Origin: AP-15 sp963796155
GTDB taxonomy: Bacteria > Pseudomonadota > Alphaproteobacteria > ATCC43930 > CGMCC-115725
Length of the DNA stretch: 64,000 bases
NCBI GenBank assembly: GCA_963796155.1
Contig: CAWCKT010000028.1
Coordinates: 1-64,000 of the forward strand
Direction: 5' to 3'
In this document: in pieces, positions 48,063-57,752 of the stretch
Layout: the number at the start of each line of letters is the position of its first letter
Position numbering within the stretch: position 1 is the stretch's first letter
The notes under the pieces: model-generated
Database searches by the model: none
Told to the model about the DNA's origin: nothing
Seen by the model: only the letters and a program-made list of their open reading frames with translations
Made by a program: the position numbers and the translations under genes

Positions 48063-49391
48063 ATGCTCGTACCAAAACCCAATTGGCTCGATTCCGGCAA
48101 CAATGCATGGCAGTTGGCGGCGGCGACTTTCGTCGGCCTGCAAAGCATTCCCGGCCTGGCGGTTCTCTACGCCGGATATGTCAAGCAGAAATGGGCGATC
48201 AATTCTGCCTTCATGTGCTTCTACGCCTTCGCCTCGGTCTTGGTTGTGTGGGTTCTATTCGACTACAACATGGCGTTCGGAGAGCAGTGGTTTCCATTCC
48301 TCGGCAAACCGGCATTGGCGACCTCCGCGTCGTTCATCACCGGCCAGGCGACTATACCGGCAGCGGCCTCCGGCATGCCGGAAATGACCTTCCCGATGGC
48401 TACCCTGATGTTCTTCCAGTTCGTGTTCGCTGCGATCACCGTGATCATTCTCGGGGGCTCGGTGCTCGGGCGCATGAACTTTGCGGCGTGGGTGGTTTTC
48501 TGCCCGGTGTGGATGACGCTGGTCTACACGGTTGGCGCGTTCAGCCTGTGGGGCGGCGGCTGGCTCTCCCAGTTGGGCGTTCAGGACTTTTCGGGCGGCT
48601 ACGTCATCCATCTCGCCGCCGGCACGTCCGGGTTCGTCGCCGCAGCCGTGGTCGGGCCCCGCCTGCAGGTGGATCGCGAGCAATTCCCGCCCAACAGCCT
48701 CTTGGTCACCTTGATCGGCGCCGGCATCCTGTGGCTGGGTTGGAACGGCTTCAACGGCGGCGATCCCTATTTCGCCAACCACGATGCGGGTGCCGCGGTG
48801 CTCAACACCAACACGGCCACGGCGGTAGCCCTTCTCGTCTGGACGCTGATGGACAAGATGGCCTACGGCAAGCCGTCGATCATCGGCGCGGTCAACGGCA
48901 TGATCGCGGGCCTGGTGGCAATCACTCCCGCCGCCGGCTTCGTCAATGGCTGGGGCGCCATCATCATCGGTATCGCCGCCGGCATCATTCCCTGGGTGTC
49001 CATGAATAAGCTCCAGAGAACCAGGTTCATGATGAAGGTCGACGATACACTGGGCGTGTTTTCCACTCACGGTGTTGCCGGCCTGACCGGCGGTCTGCTC
49101 GTGGGCATCCTCGCGTGCCCGGACATGCTCGAATACATCGGCACCGAAAAGGACGCGCCCGGCGTCAGCGTTACGGGCCTACTCTACGGCGACCCGGGAA
49201 CCCAGCTCCTGCTCCAGCTCGCGGGCGGGGCGTTCATCATCGTCTACAACGCCATCGCCACCTTCATCATCCTCAAGGTGATATCGATCTTCGTGCCGCT
49301 GCGCATGGAGGACGCGCAGCTGGTGATCGGCGATGACGCGGTTCACGGTGAGACCGCCTACGCGATCACTGTCGGGGAAGCCGCCGAATAG
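48063..49391 (+). CDS. second ammonium transporter (Amt family)
   Basis: 442 aa from ATG 48063 (MLVPKPNWLDSGNNAWQLAA), preceded by GGGGGATC at 9 bases. It has no signal peptide, unlike amtB. Eleven helices with the pore His residues in GGYVIHLAAGTSGF and VFSTHGVAGLTGGL, and LWLGWNGFNGGDPYF. The C-terminal tail (RMEDAQLVIGDDAVHGETAY) resembles the PII-binding tail of AmtB, so GlnK may inhibit it too. It differs clearly from amtB, so it is a distinct subtype rather than a recent duplicate. Confidence 0.94.
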   Translation: MLVPKPNWLDSGNNAWQLAAATFVGLQSIPGLAVLYAGYVKQKWAINSAFMCFYAFASVLVVWVLFDYNMAFGEQWFPFLGKPALATSASFITGQATIPAAASGMPEMTFPMATLMFFQFVFAAITVIILGGSVLGRMNFAAWVVFCPVWMTLVYTVGAFSLWGGGWLSQLGVQDFSGGYVIHLAAGTSGFVAAAVVGPRLQVDREQFPPNSLLVTLIGAGILWLGWNGFNGGDPYFANHDAGAAVLNTNTATAVALLVWTLMDKMAYGKPSIIGAVNGMIAGLVAITPAAGFVNGWGAIIIGIAAGIIPWVSMNKLQRTRFMMKVDDTLGVFSTHGVAGLTGGLLVGILACPDMLEYIGTEKDAPGVSVTGLLYGDPGTQLLLQLAGGAFIIVYNAIATFIILKVISIFVPLRMEDAQLVIGDDAVHGETAYAITVGEAAE

Positions 49392-49401
49392 TCGGCGGGC
49401 T

Positions 49402-51267
49402 TCAGGGGGAGGCTGCCGCCGCAGCGAGCTGAGAGCCCTGCGGCGGCAGTGCCGGCACCGAGACGATCTCGCGCTTCACCCGTTCGATCTCGGCCTCGCC
49501 CAATGTTTCGGTCTCAAGCAGTGCGGCGGCGGTGCGGTCGAGCAGCGCGCGGTTACGCCGCAGGATCCCGGTTGCCTGCTCGAAGGCTTGGTCGATAAAC
49601 CTACGCACTGCGCCGTCCACCGCGTGGGCCGTGTCTTCGCCGTAGGTCCGCTCCTGCGGCACCGGGTAATTCGGCTGGAGGAACGGCGAGCGGTCGCGGT
49701 CGTAGGTCACGTTGCCGAGCGCCTCGCTCATGCCGTAGCGCAGCACCATGGCGCGCGCGATGTCGGTGGCCTTGGCGAGATCGTCCGCCGCACCGGTCGA
49801 GACCTCGCCGAAGACAAGCTGCTCGGCGGCGCGCCCGCCGAGCAGGCCCGCCATCTTGTGCTCGAGCTCGGCACGGGTCATCAGATAGCGATCCTCGGTC
49901 GGCCGTTGGATCGTGTAGCCGAGCGCGCCGACACCGTGCGGGATGATCGACACCTTGTGAACGGTGTCAGTTCCCGGCAGCGCCAGCCCGACCATCGCGT
50001 GACCGAGCTCATGATAGGCGACGACGCGCCGTTCAAGTGGGTTGATGAGCCGGTTGCGCTTCTCTAGCCCGGCGACCATGCGTTCGATCGCGTTGTTGAA
50101 GTCGGCCATCGTGACCGCCTCGGCGTTGCGCCGGGTGGCGAGCAGGGTCGCCTCATTGACCAGATTCGCCAGATCCGCGCCGGTGAAGCCGGGGGTCAGC
50201 GCGGCGATCTGCTCGGGCTTCACGTCAGCCGCGAGCTTCGCCTTTTTGAGATGCACGGCGAGGATCTCTTCTCGCCCCTTCTTGTCCGGCCGGTCGACCA
50301 GGATCTGGCGGTCGAACCGCCCGGCGCGCAGCAGCGCCGGATCGAGCACCTCGGGCCGGTTGGTCGCGCCGAGCAGGACCAGACCGCTTGACGGATCGAA
50401 GCCGTCGAGCTCGGCCAGGAGCTGGTTCAAGGTCTGTTCCTTCTCGTCCTGCCCGCCCATGCTGAAAGGACCGCGGGCGCGGCCGAGCGCGTCGAGCTCG
50501 TCGATGAAGATGATGGCCGGCGCGTGCTGGCGCGCCTGCTCGAACAGGTCGCGAACCCGCGCGGCGCCGACGCCGACGAACATCTCGACAAATTCCGCCC
50601 CGGAGATCGAGAAGAACGGCACCCCAGCCTCGCCGGCGACGGCGCGGGAGAGCAATGTCTTGCCGGTCCCCGGTGGCCCGACCAGCAGCACTCCCTTCGG
50701 CGCGCGCCCACCGAGGCGGCCATAGGTCTTGGGGTCCTTCAGGAAGTTGACGATCTCGACCAGCTCCTCCTTGGCCTCGTCGACGCCCGCGACATCGGCG
50801 AAGGTGACCTTGGTCTCCTTTTCGACATAGATCTTGGCGCGGCTCTTGCCGATCGTCATCAGCCCGCCGAGCCCGCCTTGCCCCATGCGGCGGATCGCGA
50901 ACATCCAGATCCCGACAAAGAAGATCGCCGGCAGAATCCAGGAGAGCAGGTCGGCGATCCAGTGGCTCTCGACGACCCCGCTATAGGTGACCCCGTGCTT
51001 GTTCAGGCTGTCGGCGAGTTCGGGCGGCTGCACCCGCGTCGTGACGAAGTCCTTCAGACCGTCGGGCTCCGCCTCCTTCAAAGTACCCTGGATCTGATTC
51101 TGGGTTATTGAGACCTCCTTGATTTTGTTTTCGTTGAGCAGGGTCTCGAAACGGCTGTACGGGATCGGCGTCAGCTTGATGCTTTGCAAATACAGACTTT
51201 GGATGAACAGCATCAGCAGCACGGCGGCGATCACATACCAGAAGTGAATCTGCTGCTTCTTGTCCAT
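49402..51267 (-). CDS. ftsH: ATP-dependent zinc metalloprotease, FtsH family
   Basis: Membrane-bound AAA+ protease, 621 aa from ATG 51267 (MDKKQQIHFWYVIAAVLLML); GAGGAGG 6 bases upstream decides the start over 51282. Two helices (about 10-28 and 107-128) flank a periplasmic domain. AAA module: GPPGTGKTLLSRA (Walker A), IIFIDELDALGRARG (Walker B) and the second region of homology NRPEVLDPALLRAGRFDRQI. Zinc site HELGHAM (usually HEAGHA). The GDVT-type pattern and Leu-for-Ala in the zinc site suggest an FtsH paralogue rather than the essential housekeeping copy. Confidence 0.93.
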   Translation of the reverse strand: MDKKQQIHFWYVIAAVLLMLFIQSLYLQSIKLTPIPYSRFETLLNENKIKEVSITQNQIQGTLKEAEPDGLKDFVTTRVQPPELADSLNKHGVTYSGVVESHWIADLLSWILPAIFFVGIWMFAIRRMGQGGLGGLMTIGKSRAKIYVEKETKVTFADVAGVDEAKEELVEIVNFLKDPKTYGRLGGRAPKGVLLVGPPGTGKTLLSRAVAGEAGVPFFSISGAEFVEMFVGVGAARVRDLFEQARQHAPAIIFIDELDALGRARGPFSMGGQDEKEQTLNQLLAELDGFDPSSGLVLLGATNRPEVLDPALLRAGRFDRQILVDRPDKKGREEILAVHLKKAKLAADVKPEQIAALTPGFTGADLANLVNEATLLATRRNAEAVTMADFNNAIERMVAGLEKRNRLINPLERRVVAYHELGHAMVGLALPGTDTVHKVSIIPHGVGALGYTIQRPTEDRYLMTRAELEHKMAGLLGGRAAEQLVFGEVSTGAADDLAKATDIARAMVLRYGMSEALGNVTYDRDRSPFLQPNYPVPQERTYGEDTAHAVDGAVRRFIDQAFEQATGILRRNRALLDRTAAALLETETLGEAEIERVKREIVSVPALPPQGSQLAAAAASP

Positions 51268-51902
51268 GACGGGCCTCCTCAAGCTTTCTCTCCGCGCACC
51301 CCGCGCAGTCGTCGCGCGCGAGGCCGGATCGCCGCCTGCCTATTATAGGTGAGGCGACGGCGCGAGGATGCAACGAAGCGACACACCGAGCCGCCGCCCC
51401 GGCGGTTTTTGGTCGAGAACCCCTCAGCCCTCTCTGCGCCCCTTCATCCTGCCACAGCCCTTTCCCGACGCCGCCATCACGTGGAAACGTTGGATGCGAA
51501 TAAGACAATTTCAAGATTACCGCAATAATAGTGGCTCGCACCCGCTGCGTCCTGGGTAGCGAGACGGCGGCTTAGCCGCTCCCCTTGCTGTCGCGCGGCA
51601 TTTTGTCCCGGCTGATCGAGCAGCGCGCGGAGTTGGGGCACGAGCGAGTTCCGGATCGTCGGCGACGAAAGCCAAAGCGGAGCCCGCGCTCGAAACGAGC
51701 CCGATTGGACGCTTTGCGGAATGTCAAGATCGCGTCGCGTGGCATCTCGATGAATTCACCGCAGTTCAGCCATGCGCTTGAAAGATGCGGGGATGCGAAC
51801 ACCTAGACCAGGCATATCAACGATGTCGAAAGACGTCGGCGCGATATTGGGCTCGGCCGGTCCTGTTGGCGACCGGAGGCAAGAGGAACGGGGAGATCGA
51901 CC
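51268..51902. other. intergenic, no gene recognised
   Basis: 635 bases between divergent ftsH and the MlaC/HpnM-like gene. Two overlapping antisense open frames (about 51572-51806) are Arg-rich and unlike proteins I know. On the minus strand a CTTGAAA at 51515-51509 matches a heat-shock sigma-32 -35 element, about 240 bases before ftsH, but no good -10 follows. Confidence 0.4.
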
Positions 51903-52550
51903 ATGAGCGAGCCATCTCTGTCGGGCATGCGAGGGGCTAGGGCCGCCGCTCTTGCGGTCATGCTGGCCTTGGCCATGCTTCCGCAGCGGGTTTTCGCCGC
52001 GCCGGCGAGCGGCAGCGATACTGTCCAAGGACTCTACGACACCCTGCTCGCCACGATGAAGAACGGCCGCACACTCGGACAAAGCGGGCGTTTCGTGCAG
52101 TTGGAGCCGGTCATTCGCCGGACCTTCGACGTCGCCGCGATGGCGCGGCTGTCGGTCGGCTCGTCCTGGGCCACGATGAGCGAGAGCCAACGCCAGCAGG
52201 TGACCGAGAGCTTCGGGCGCTACATCTCGGCGATCTATGCCGACCGCTTCGACAGCTATTCCGGGCAGAAGCTCGAAGTGATCGGCGAGCAGCCCAACGG
52301 CGCCGGGGTCATGGTACGCAGCCAGATCATCAAAGCGAACGGCGAGCCGGTGAAGATCGACTACATGATGCGCCGCAACGGCGACAGCTGGTTGATCTCC
52401 GACATCTATCTCGACGGCGCGATCAGCGAGGTGGCGACCCGCCGCTCCGAATTTGCCGCGATCCTGAGGAACGAAGGGATCGACGGTCTGATCGCGGCGC
52501 TCAACCGCAAGGCCGACATCCTCACCGGGACCAGCGCCCGGGCGTTCTGA
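51903..52550 (+). CDS. MlaC/Ttg2D or HpnM-type phospholipid/hopanoid-associated periplasmic protein
   Basis: A 215-aa exported protein; the signal segment ALAVMLALAMLPQRVFAAPA ends in a FAA-type site. The mature chain fits the MlaC family: LYDTLLATMKNGRTLGQSGR, RTFDVAAMARLSVGSSWATM, FGRYISAIYADRFDSYSGQK, YMMRRNGDSWLISDIYLDGA and ILRNEGIDGLIAALNRKA. MlaC carries phospholipids across the periplasm; the single-gene context and length also fit HpnM of hopanoid loci. No mla or hpn genes are adjacent. GGAGATCGACC lies before the ATG. Confidence 0.87.
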   Translation: MSEPSLSGMRGARAAALAVMLALAMLPQRVFAAPASGSDTVQGLYDTLLATMKNGRTLGQSGRFVQLEPVIRRTFDVAAMARLSVGSSWATMSESQRQQVTESFGRYISAIYADRFDSYSGQKLEVIGEQPNGAGVMVRSQIIKANGEPVKIDYMMRRNGDSWLISDIYLDGAISEVATRRSEFAAILRNEGIDGLIAALNRKADILTGTSARAF

Positions 52551-52654
52551 CTCTTTCACTCGGGGCGGCTGCTGCGCGGGCAAGCAGCCAGGGGGTCAGG
52601 ATCATCGCGTAGGGCTTTGAGCAGCCACGGCGTGGCAATTCGCGGCTTTTGACG

Positions 52655-53867
52655 CTAGGCGACCTTGAGCGCCTCCACGTTGCAGATAGCGAGCGGGCGG
52701 CTCAGCCCTTTGATTGTGAGCGGGCCGATTCCCCTGACATCGGCCGCCTCGGCGACAGCGGCCGCAACTCGGGAAGTGACCAAAATTTGGCCGTCCTTGG
52801 CGGCCTCGCACAAGCGCGCGGCGGTATTGATCACAGTACCGATCGCGCTGTAATCGAAGCGCCCCTCGAAGCCGATCTGCCCGAGCGTCGCGAAGCCTTG
52901 CGCAATGCCGATGCCAAAACCGAGCTGATACTCGTGCCGGCGCCATTTCTGCGCGAGCTCGGCCACGGCAGCGCGCATGGCAACCGCAAGGGCGACAGCG
53001 CGCTCGGCCGGGTCGGGACACGGCAGCGGGTCGTTGAAGTAGACCATCAACCCGTCGCCGACGAAACGGTCGAGCGTGCCGTCGAACGCCTGGATGAGCG
53101 GCACGAGCGCAGCGTGATAATCGTGGAGCAGCGCCATGACCTCTTCCGGTTCGGCGCTTTCGGCAAAGGCCGTAAAGCCGCGCAGATCACAGAAGAGGAC
53201 GGCGATGTCACGGCGGTGGCTCTCCAGGATGCGCTCATTTCCGGAGGACACGAGCAGTTCCGCGAGCGCCGGCGCGAAAAACCGTTTGAACCGGGCCATT
53301 CGCTCTATTTCCGCTAGCTGCGCCGCGACCCGTTCTTCGAGAGTCTTGTTCCAAACGGCAAGCTCCGCAGCTTGCGCCTGCACCTGTTCGTGGGCACGGG
53401 CGAGCGCATCGCGTGAGGCTTCCAAATCGCGCTGGGTCGCAAGCAGCGCCGCATTGCCTGCCTCCAGCCGCCGATTGAGCAGCGCCTCGCGCTCCTGCGC
53501 CAGCGTCATGTCATACGCTTTCTGCTGCATGCGCCGAGCCGCATCGCGCTCGGCCGAGACGTCGAGCAACACCACCCAGCAGCGTGTCGGCTTGCAGAAA
53601 GAAATGGAGATCGGCCGCGCGGCCGCTGGCTAGCTCCATCGATGGCACGACACAGGGTGTCTCGACCGGCGGGAGAAGCCCTTCAAGGAAGAACGCCTGC
53701 TCGGCGACCGGCTCGCCCAAGCGCAAACCCGCCAGTCCGTACGCCTCGAGATGTCCGCCGGCGCCGACCAAAGTGAGCCCAGCATCGACCTGCAGATAGG
53801 CCACTGCGCGCTCACTACAGATCAACGCTTGCAGCTGCTCGACGACGGTCGCGGGTAGACCTTCCAT
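52655..53867 (-). pseudogene. PAS-like/coiled-coil/class III nucleotide cyclase, frame broken
   Basis: About 403 aa, last gene of a four-gene operon. Residues 1-115 (MEGLPATVVEQLQALICSER, VAYLQVDAGLTLVGAGG) form a PAS-like sensor. One extra base at about 53572-53580 breaks the frame between FFLQADT and WVVLLDVSAERD. A coiled coil (about 120-220) follows, then the cyclase domain: VLFCDLRGFTAFAES with the first metal Asp, FVGDGLMVYFNDP with the second, and YSAIGTVINTAARLCEAAKD. It should make cAMP or cGMP. The start lies 3 bases after the stop of the GTPase gene. Confidence 0.87.
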
Positions 53868-53870
53868 GAC

Positions 53871-54375
53871 CTAGCGCGCGACGCGCTCGGCGAGCGCCGT
53901 GAAAGCATCCTCGACACCTTCTCCGGTTCGCGCGCTCGTCGACCGCACCCACCAGCCGATCCCCCGGAGACCTTCGACTTCCTCCTCGGCGATCGCCCAC
54001 TCCTCCCGAAGATCGTTCTTGTTCAGCAGCAGGACGAATGGCAGGGGACCGAAGATCTGCTTCAACGCGCCGACGCAGCGAAAGCGCGACCTCAAGGGTC
54101 GAGGGGCGCGTCCCGTCGGCGACCAGCACATATCCCGCAGAGCCGCGCAGATAGCTCATGCGAAGCGAGGAGATATCGTCCTCGCCCGCGAGATCCCACA
54201 GGATAAGGTTCACGATCCGATCGGAGAGGTCGACGGTCTTTTTGTCGATCTTGACCCCAACTGTGGTGAGATAGGTCTCGGAGAAGACGCTCTCGACGAA
54301 ACGCTTGACCAAGCTGGTCTTGCCCACCGAGAAACCGCCAAGCATGCAGATCTTCTTTTGCAGCGTCGGGGTCAT
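53871..54375 (-). pseudogene. Ras/Rab-like small GTPase, frame broken
   Basis: About 167 aa. G1 is GGFSVGKTSL (residues 13-22), G2 a Thr in SETYLTTVGVKID, G3 DLAGEDD, G4 NKND and G5 STSA, the full Ras-superfamily set. Unlike MglA it has a plain DxAG-E G3 motif. One extra base at about 54078-54086 breaks the frame between VALSLRR and ALKQIFGPLPF. The ATG (54375) overlaps the stop of the OmpA-domain gene (ATGA). No C-terminal lipidation motif is present; it probably binds the longin-like domain of its upstream partner. Confidence 0.88.
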
Positions 54376-56309
54376 TGCCTTTCCTCGATCCTGACCTTGA
54401 ACGAAACCCGGCGGTTTGCCGAGCGTGCGGCCTCGGAGGACGCCTCCTCCAGCGGTTCGAGCGGGCCGGCACCGCGCACCGCGAGCAGATCGGGATCAAC
54501 TCCGCGCTTCTTTAGGAGTGCGACAACTGCTCCGGCCCGCGCCGAGCTCAGCGACAGGTTGAACGTGCCGTTGCCGGCATCGTCCGAGTGCCCAGTGACC
54601 GTCACCCTCGCAGTCACTTGCATGTTCGACGCCACGGATTCGAGCTCGTTCACCTCCTTGGCCAGCTGATCGAGAACGGCGTCCTGTCCTGGTGACGGCA
54701 GCGACTCGTTGAAATTGAAATGGATCTCGTGCGACCGGATTGCCTCTCTCAGCTTGCCGATTTCCCCTTCGTAGCCGTCCGACACCCTGGAGAGATCGAG
54801 ACCGGGGCCTCCTGCGGCCAACATCCGGCTAGCGGTGCGCGCGCGCTCAATCCAGGTGGACGGTGCCGATCCCTGCGCCACGATGTGGTCGCCTTCGAGC
54901 GTTAGAGTCACGGTCGGCGGCGGATCGAGCGAAGCCTGCAGCCGCTTCAGCACGAACTGCGGATCAAGCCCCTGATAGGGTTCCCAGTGGCTGACGACAC
55001 GCCCGGGGTCGATTCCCGCTTGGTGCAACAACAACTGTGGGTCGACTGCAAGCGGATCGCGCAAGCCGGCGACCAGGAACCTGCCGTCACGCCGTCCCAA
55101 CTCGGTGATTACGATGCCGGGCTGCTCCCGAAGCCGCGCGACGTAGCCGTCCCAAAGCCGCTGCTCGGCCTGCTGGAGCTGTTGCTCGCGTTCCCAGGCT
55201 CGTTCGTTCTGCCACCAACGTAAGCCCCCCAATCCCGCGAATGCCAGCATTACCAGCCCGACCAGAGCGACGAGCCACGGAAACCCGCGTTGCGCCGATC
55301 GCGGCGCGCGCTGCCCGAGCGCCGCGCATTCGCTCAGATGCGCCTCAACATCGGCAAAGGATGAACTGTCGCCATCGAAGCTCTCCAGCGCGTGCGGGCG
55401 CTCGTCGTGGATCCGCGACAGGACGCTGCGCAGCTGGTCATGCAGCCCTTCCGGCGGATTGCCGCGGATCACCGCGACCAGCGTCGCGAAGGGCCCCGGC
55501 TCGGACCACAGCCAGAGTTCTCCCAGCCGCACCGTGTCGAGTCCCTGCTGCTCGGCGCCGGTGAACGAATCGCGCACGAAATCCTGGATGGCGACCAGCA
55601 TCGACGAAACCAGCTGCGGGTCCTGGCCTGCCGCATCCGCCGCCGCGACATGCGAGATCAACAGCCCGGTGTGGCGGTGGATAAGGAAAACGTGCTCGAC
55701 TTGGTAGACGAGCGTGTGCCGGAGCACGACCTCGGCGAAGGAGGTTCCGGTGCGCCACGCCTCCCAGCGCCATCTGAGGCCGCGCCAGGTGAGGCTGTGC
55801 TTCAGCGACTCATTGAGCGACTGGAAGGTCTCGTCGATCGTCTCGCCGATCGACTTGCGGATCGCCGGGACGATCAGCGGATAGAGGATGTTGACGAGCG
55901 TCCGCGGATCGTGCCGGATCGAGCTCTGCGTGGCCTTTGCCAGGGCGGGCGCTAACGCTTGGCCCAGCCGCACATCGTTCGTCGCCAGCGCGATTGCCGT
56001 GGGCAGGACGCGTCCGACCGCGCCCGCCAGCTGCTCGGGATCCCCCACAACCTCGCTCAGCCGCGACAGCACTTCGATCTCGCGCCCGACCAGCAAGGTC
56101 CGCAGCTGTTCGAGCCGCGGATCGACCGCGCGCACACCGTTCGGCTCGGCGTAGGAGTGGGGCTCGACGCTGCGGGCGAGTTGGACCAGGAGCCCAGCCA
56201 GCGCCTTGCGATCGATCCCGGCCCCATCGATCCCATCCCGATCGATCCCGGCATCGCCCGAGAACGGGCGAGCCAGCCATTCGAGCGTAGCGGCGGCGGA
56301 TGTGCTCAC
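54372..56309 (-). CDS. membrane protein with longin/roadblock-like cytosolic region and periplasmic OmpA domain
   Basis: 645 aa. Residues 1-340 are cytosolic. Within them about 203-300 (VEHVFLIHRHTGLLISHVAA, SSMLVAIQDFVRDSF, LWLWSEPGPFATLVAVIRGN) read like a longin or roadblock domain, the fold that contacts small GTPases. One helix (about 343-363) crosses the membrane. A short coiled coil, a BON-like segment (about 465-500) and an OmpA peptidoglycan-binding domain (about 527-642; TGHSDDAGNGTFNLSLSSAR, SANRRVSFKV) follow in the periplasm. It overlaps both neighbours by ATGA. It could tie the cell wall to the GTPase and cyclase. Confidence 0.85.
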   Translation of the reverse strand: MSTSAAATLEWLARPFSGDAGIDRDGIDGAGIDRKALAGLLVQLARSVEPHSYAEPNGVRAVDPRLEQLRTLLVGREIEVLSRLSEVVGDPEQLAGAVGRVLPTAIALATNDVRLGQALAPALAKATQSSIRHDPRTLVNILYPLIVPAIRKSIGETIDETFQSLNESLKHSLTWRGLRWRWEAWRTGTSFAEVVLRHTLVYQVEHVFLIHRHTGLLISHVAAADAAGQDPQLVSSMLVAIQDFVRDSFTGAEQQGLDTVRLGELWLWSEPGPFATLVAVIRGNPPEGLHDQLRSVLSRIHDERPHALESFDGDSSSFADVEAHLSECAALGQRAPRSAQRGFPWLVALVGLVMLAFAGLGGLRWWQNERAWEREQQLQQAEQRLWDGYVARLREQPGIVITELGRRDGRFLVAGLRDPLAVDPQLLLHQAGIDPGRVVSHWEPYQGLDPQFVLKRLQASLDPPPTVTLTLEGDHIVAQGSAPSTWIERARTASRMLAAGGPGLDLSRVSDGYEGEIGKLREAIRSHEIHFNFNESLPSPGQDAVLDQLAKEVNELESVASNMQVTARVTVTGHSDDAGNGTFNLSLSSARAGAVVALLKKRGVDPDLLAVRGAGPLEPLEEASSEAARSANRRVSFKVRIEERQ

Positions 56310-56914
56310 CGCGGTGGGGCGATCAGGTTTTGTCCCACGTCTTGGTTTAAGCAGCGGGCGACCTCGACAAACAATCCGGCGAGGAGGTTCCGATCGGTTT
56401 TGACACTGCTAAGCTCGGCGAACATCTTCTCTAACGTGTGCTGAAGGTCGTCGTACCTGCGCTTGATTTCCTCGCGCAGCGACTGCACCTCCTGAGCCAG
56501 GCGGTCGGCTTGGTCGCGCTCGAGACGGCTCAACTGTTCTGATATCAAGCGAAGACGTTTTTCAACCGCATCATTATGCTCGCGCTGGGTCCGCTCGATC
56601 TCCTTATCGGCATCGGTGCGCAGATCTTTCTCTTCACGGAGCTCGGCTGCCAGCAACTCCATCTGCTTTTTTGCACTCGATTCGAAGGAACCGAGATTCC
56701 GCGCAGTCTCAGACTCGATTTCCCGGAAGCGCTGGAGAAACCGCTCCTCGAGCATAGAGAAGCGGCGATCGTAATCTTGCATTTGATTGCCGAACAGCAG
56801 ATCGCGGATCTTGTCCACGCCCACCGCTTCGCCGCCGGGAAGTGCACTGTTACCGGCTAGCCCGATTGCTTCGGGATGGAGCGGCCCAACCTCCCCCGAT
56901 TTCGATGCTTTCAT
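56306..56914 (-). CDS. coiled-coil protein, first gene of the GTPase operon
   Basis: 202 aa from ATG 56914 (MKASKSGEVGPLHPEAIGLA), chosen because AGAGGA lies 7-8 bases upstream; the ATG six bases earlier is too close to it. Residues about 45-175 are a highly charged coiled coil (RRFSMLEERFLQRFREIESE, SLREEIKRRYDDLQHTLEKM). The end reads LAGLFVEVARCLNQDVGQNL. It has no membrane segment. It resembles scaffold or septation-type coiled-coil proteins, but I do not recognise the family. Its stop overlaps the next start (ATGA). Confidence 0.75.
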   Translation of the reverse strand: MKASKSGEVGPLHPEAIGLAGNSALPGGEAVGVDKIRDLLFGNQMQDYDRRFSMLEERFLQRFREIESETARNLGSFESSAKKQMELLAAELREEKDLRTDADKEIERTQREHNDAVEKRLRLISEQLSRLERDQADRLAQEVQSLREEIKRRYDDLQHTLEKMFAELSSVKTDRNLLAGLFVEVARCLNQDVGQNLIAPPR

Positions 56915-57369
56915 CACCATATCCTCTAGGTTGACGCGTAACGGGGCATATCTCGGATGCGTGGATCCGTAAAATTGAATTTTGTCGCAACCCGCCGGCG
57001 AAGCAACGAAATTCAATCGCGCCGCCTGGAAGCCCAGTTGTCGAATCGTGCGGCTGGCCCTTAATCTCTGCGCCCATCCGGCATATGCGGATCGGCAAGG
57101 TTACATCTTAACAGCCTCGTCGCAGGGAATCTTGCGTCAAGAAACTGCGCGGACGGAGGTTACGGCGGACCTCCATCGCTCGCCGACCCGCGGCAATAAA
57201 TTCGCAACGAATGAGTCATAAAAACCCAAAACATGTAGCGTCGAATTTTCACCGATCGCTCTCAGCAAGTCTTCGGCATGGCAGAATTTTGGCGCGTAAG
57301 TGGCGGGCGAGGCCGCCATGACCGAGCGGGCCTCGACATCCGGCGGCGCCGGCCGACGAGGAGATTTTG
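56915..57369. other. intergenic, promoter region of the GTPase operon
   Basis: 455 bases between the operon start and the rightward small membrane protein gene. No open frame is convincing. It should hold the operon promoter; no clear hexamers were identified. Confidence 0.45.
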
Positions 57370-57714
57370 ATGCTGGAGATCTTATCGTGGCAAGTGGTCG
57401 CCGCGATCTCAGGAATGGTGAGTATAGGTGCGGCCGACTGGTTGTATCATCACGGACACGTTCGACAGCGCCTGCATTCCTTGTGGGTCTCTTCTTCGAG
57501 CGCAGCGATTTACTTGCCGGTGCTTACTTGGACAACCAGTGTGTTCCTGGGCACCGGGATACTCAGTCACGTGCTGGTCGGCACACTTGCGGCAATAATG
57601 TTCTTGTGGGTCTACCGCAACCTGCAGAAGGTACCGTCTGTGCAAAAGGTTGCGTCGGAACCACTCGCGCCGGGCACGCCGAGCAGCCGGGTCCCGCCGT
57701 CATCAAACGCCTGA
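57370..57714 (+). CDS. small membrane protein of unknown function
   Basis: 114 aa from ATG 57370 (MLEILSWQVVAAISGMVSIG) with GAGGAG 6 bases upstream. Three hydrophobic stretches (about 5-25, 40-60, 63-85) fit two or three helices, then a short Pro/Ser-rich tail. A His-Gly-His motif (YHHGHVRQRL) lies in the first loop. I do not recognise the family. Confidence 0.55.
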   Translation: MLEILSWQVVAAISGMVSIGAADWLYHHGHVRQRLHSLWVSSSSAAIYLPVLTWTTSVFLGTGILSHVLVGTLAAIMFLWVYRNLQKVPSVQKVASEPLAPGTPSSRVPPSSNA

Positions 57715-57752
57715 TCCTCGGTGCCGCGGTCCGCGCGCACTCGAGTGCAAAG

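Noticed and set aside
51572..51806. Two overlapping antisense small frames between ftsH and the MlaC/HpnM-like gene
   Set aside because: Arg-rich, no ribosome-binding site, no recognisable motif; probably chance open frames in GC-rich DNA.
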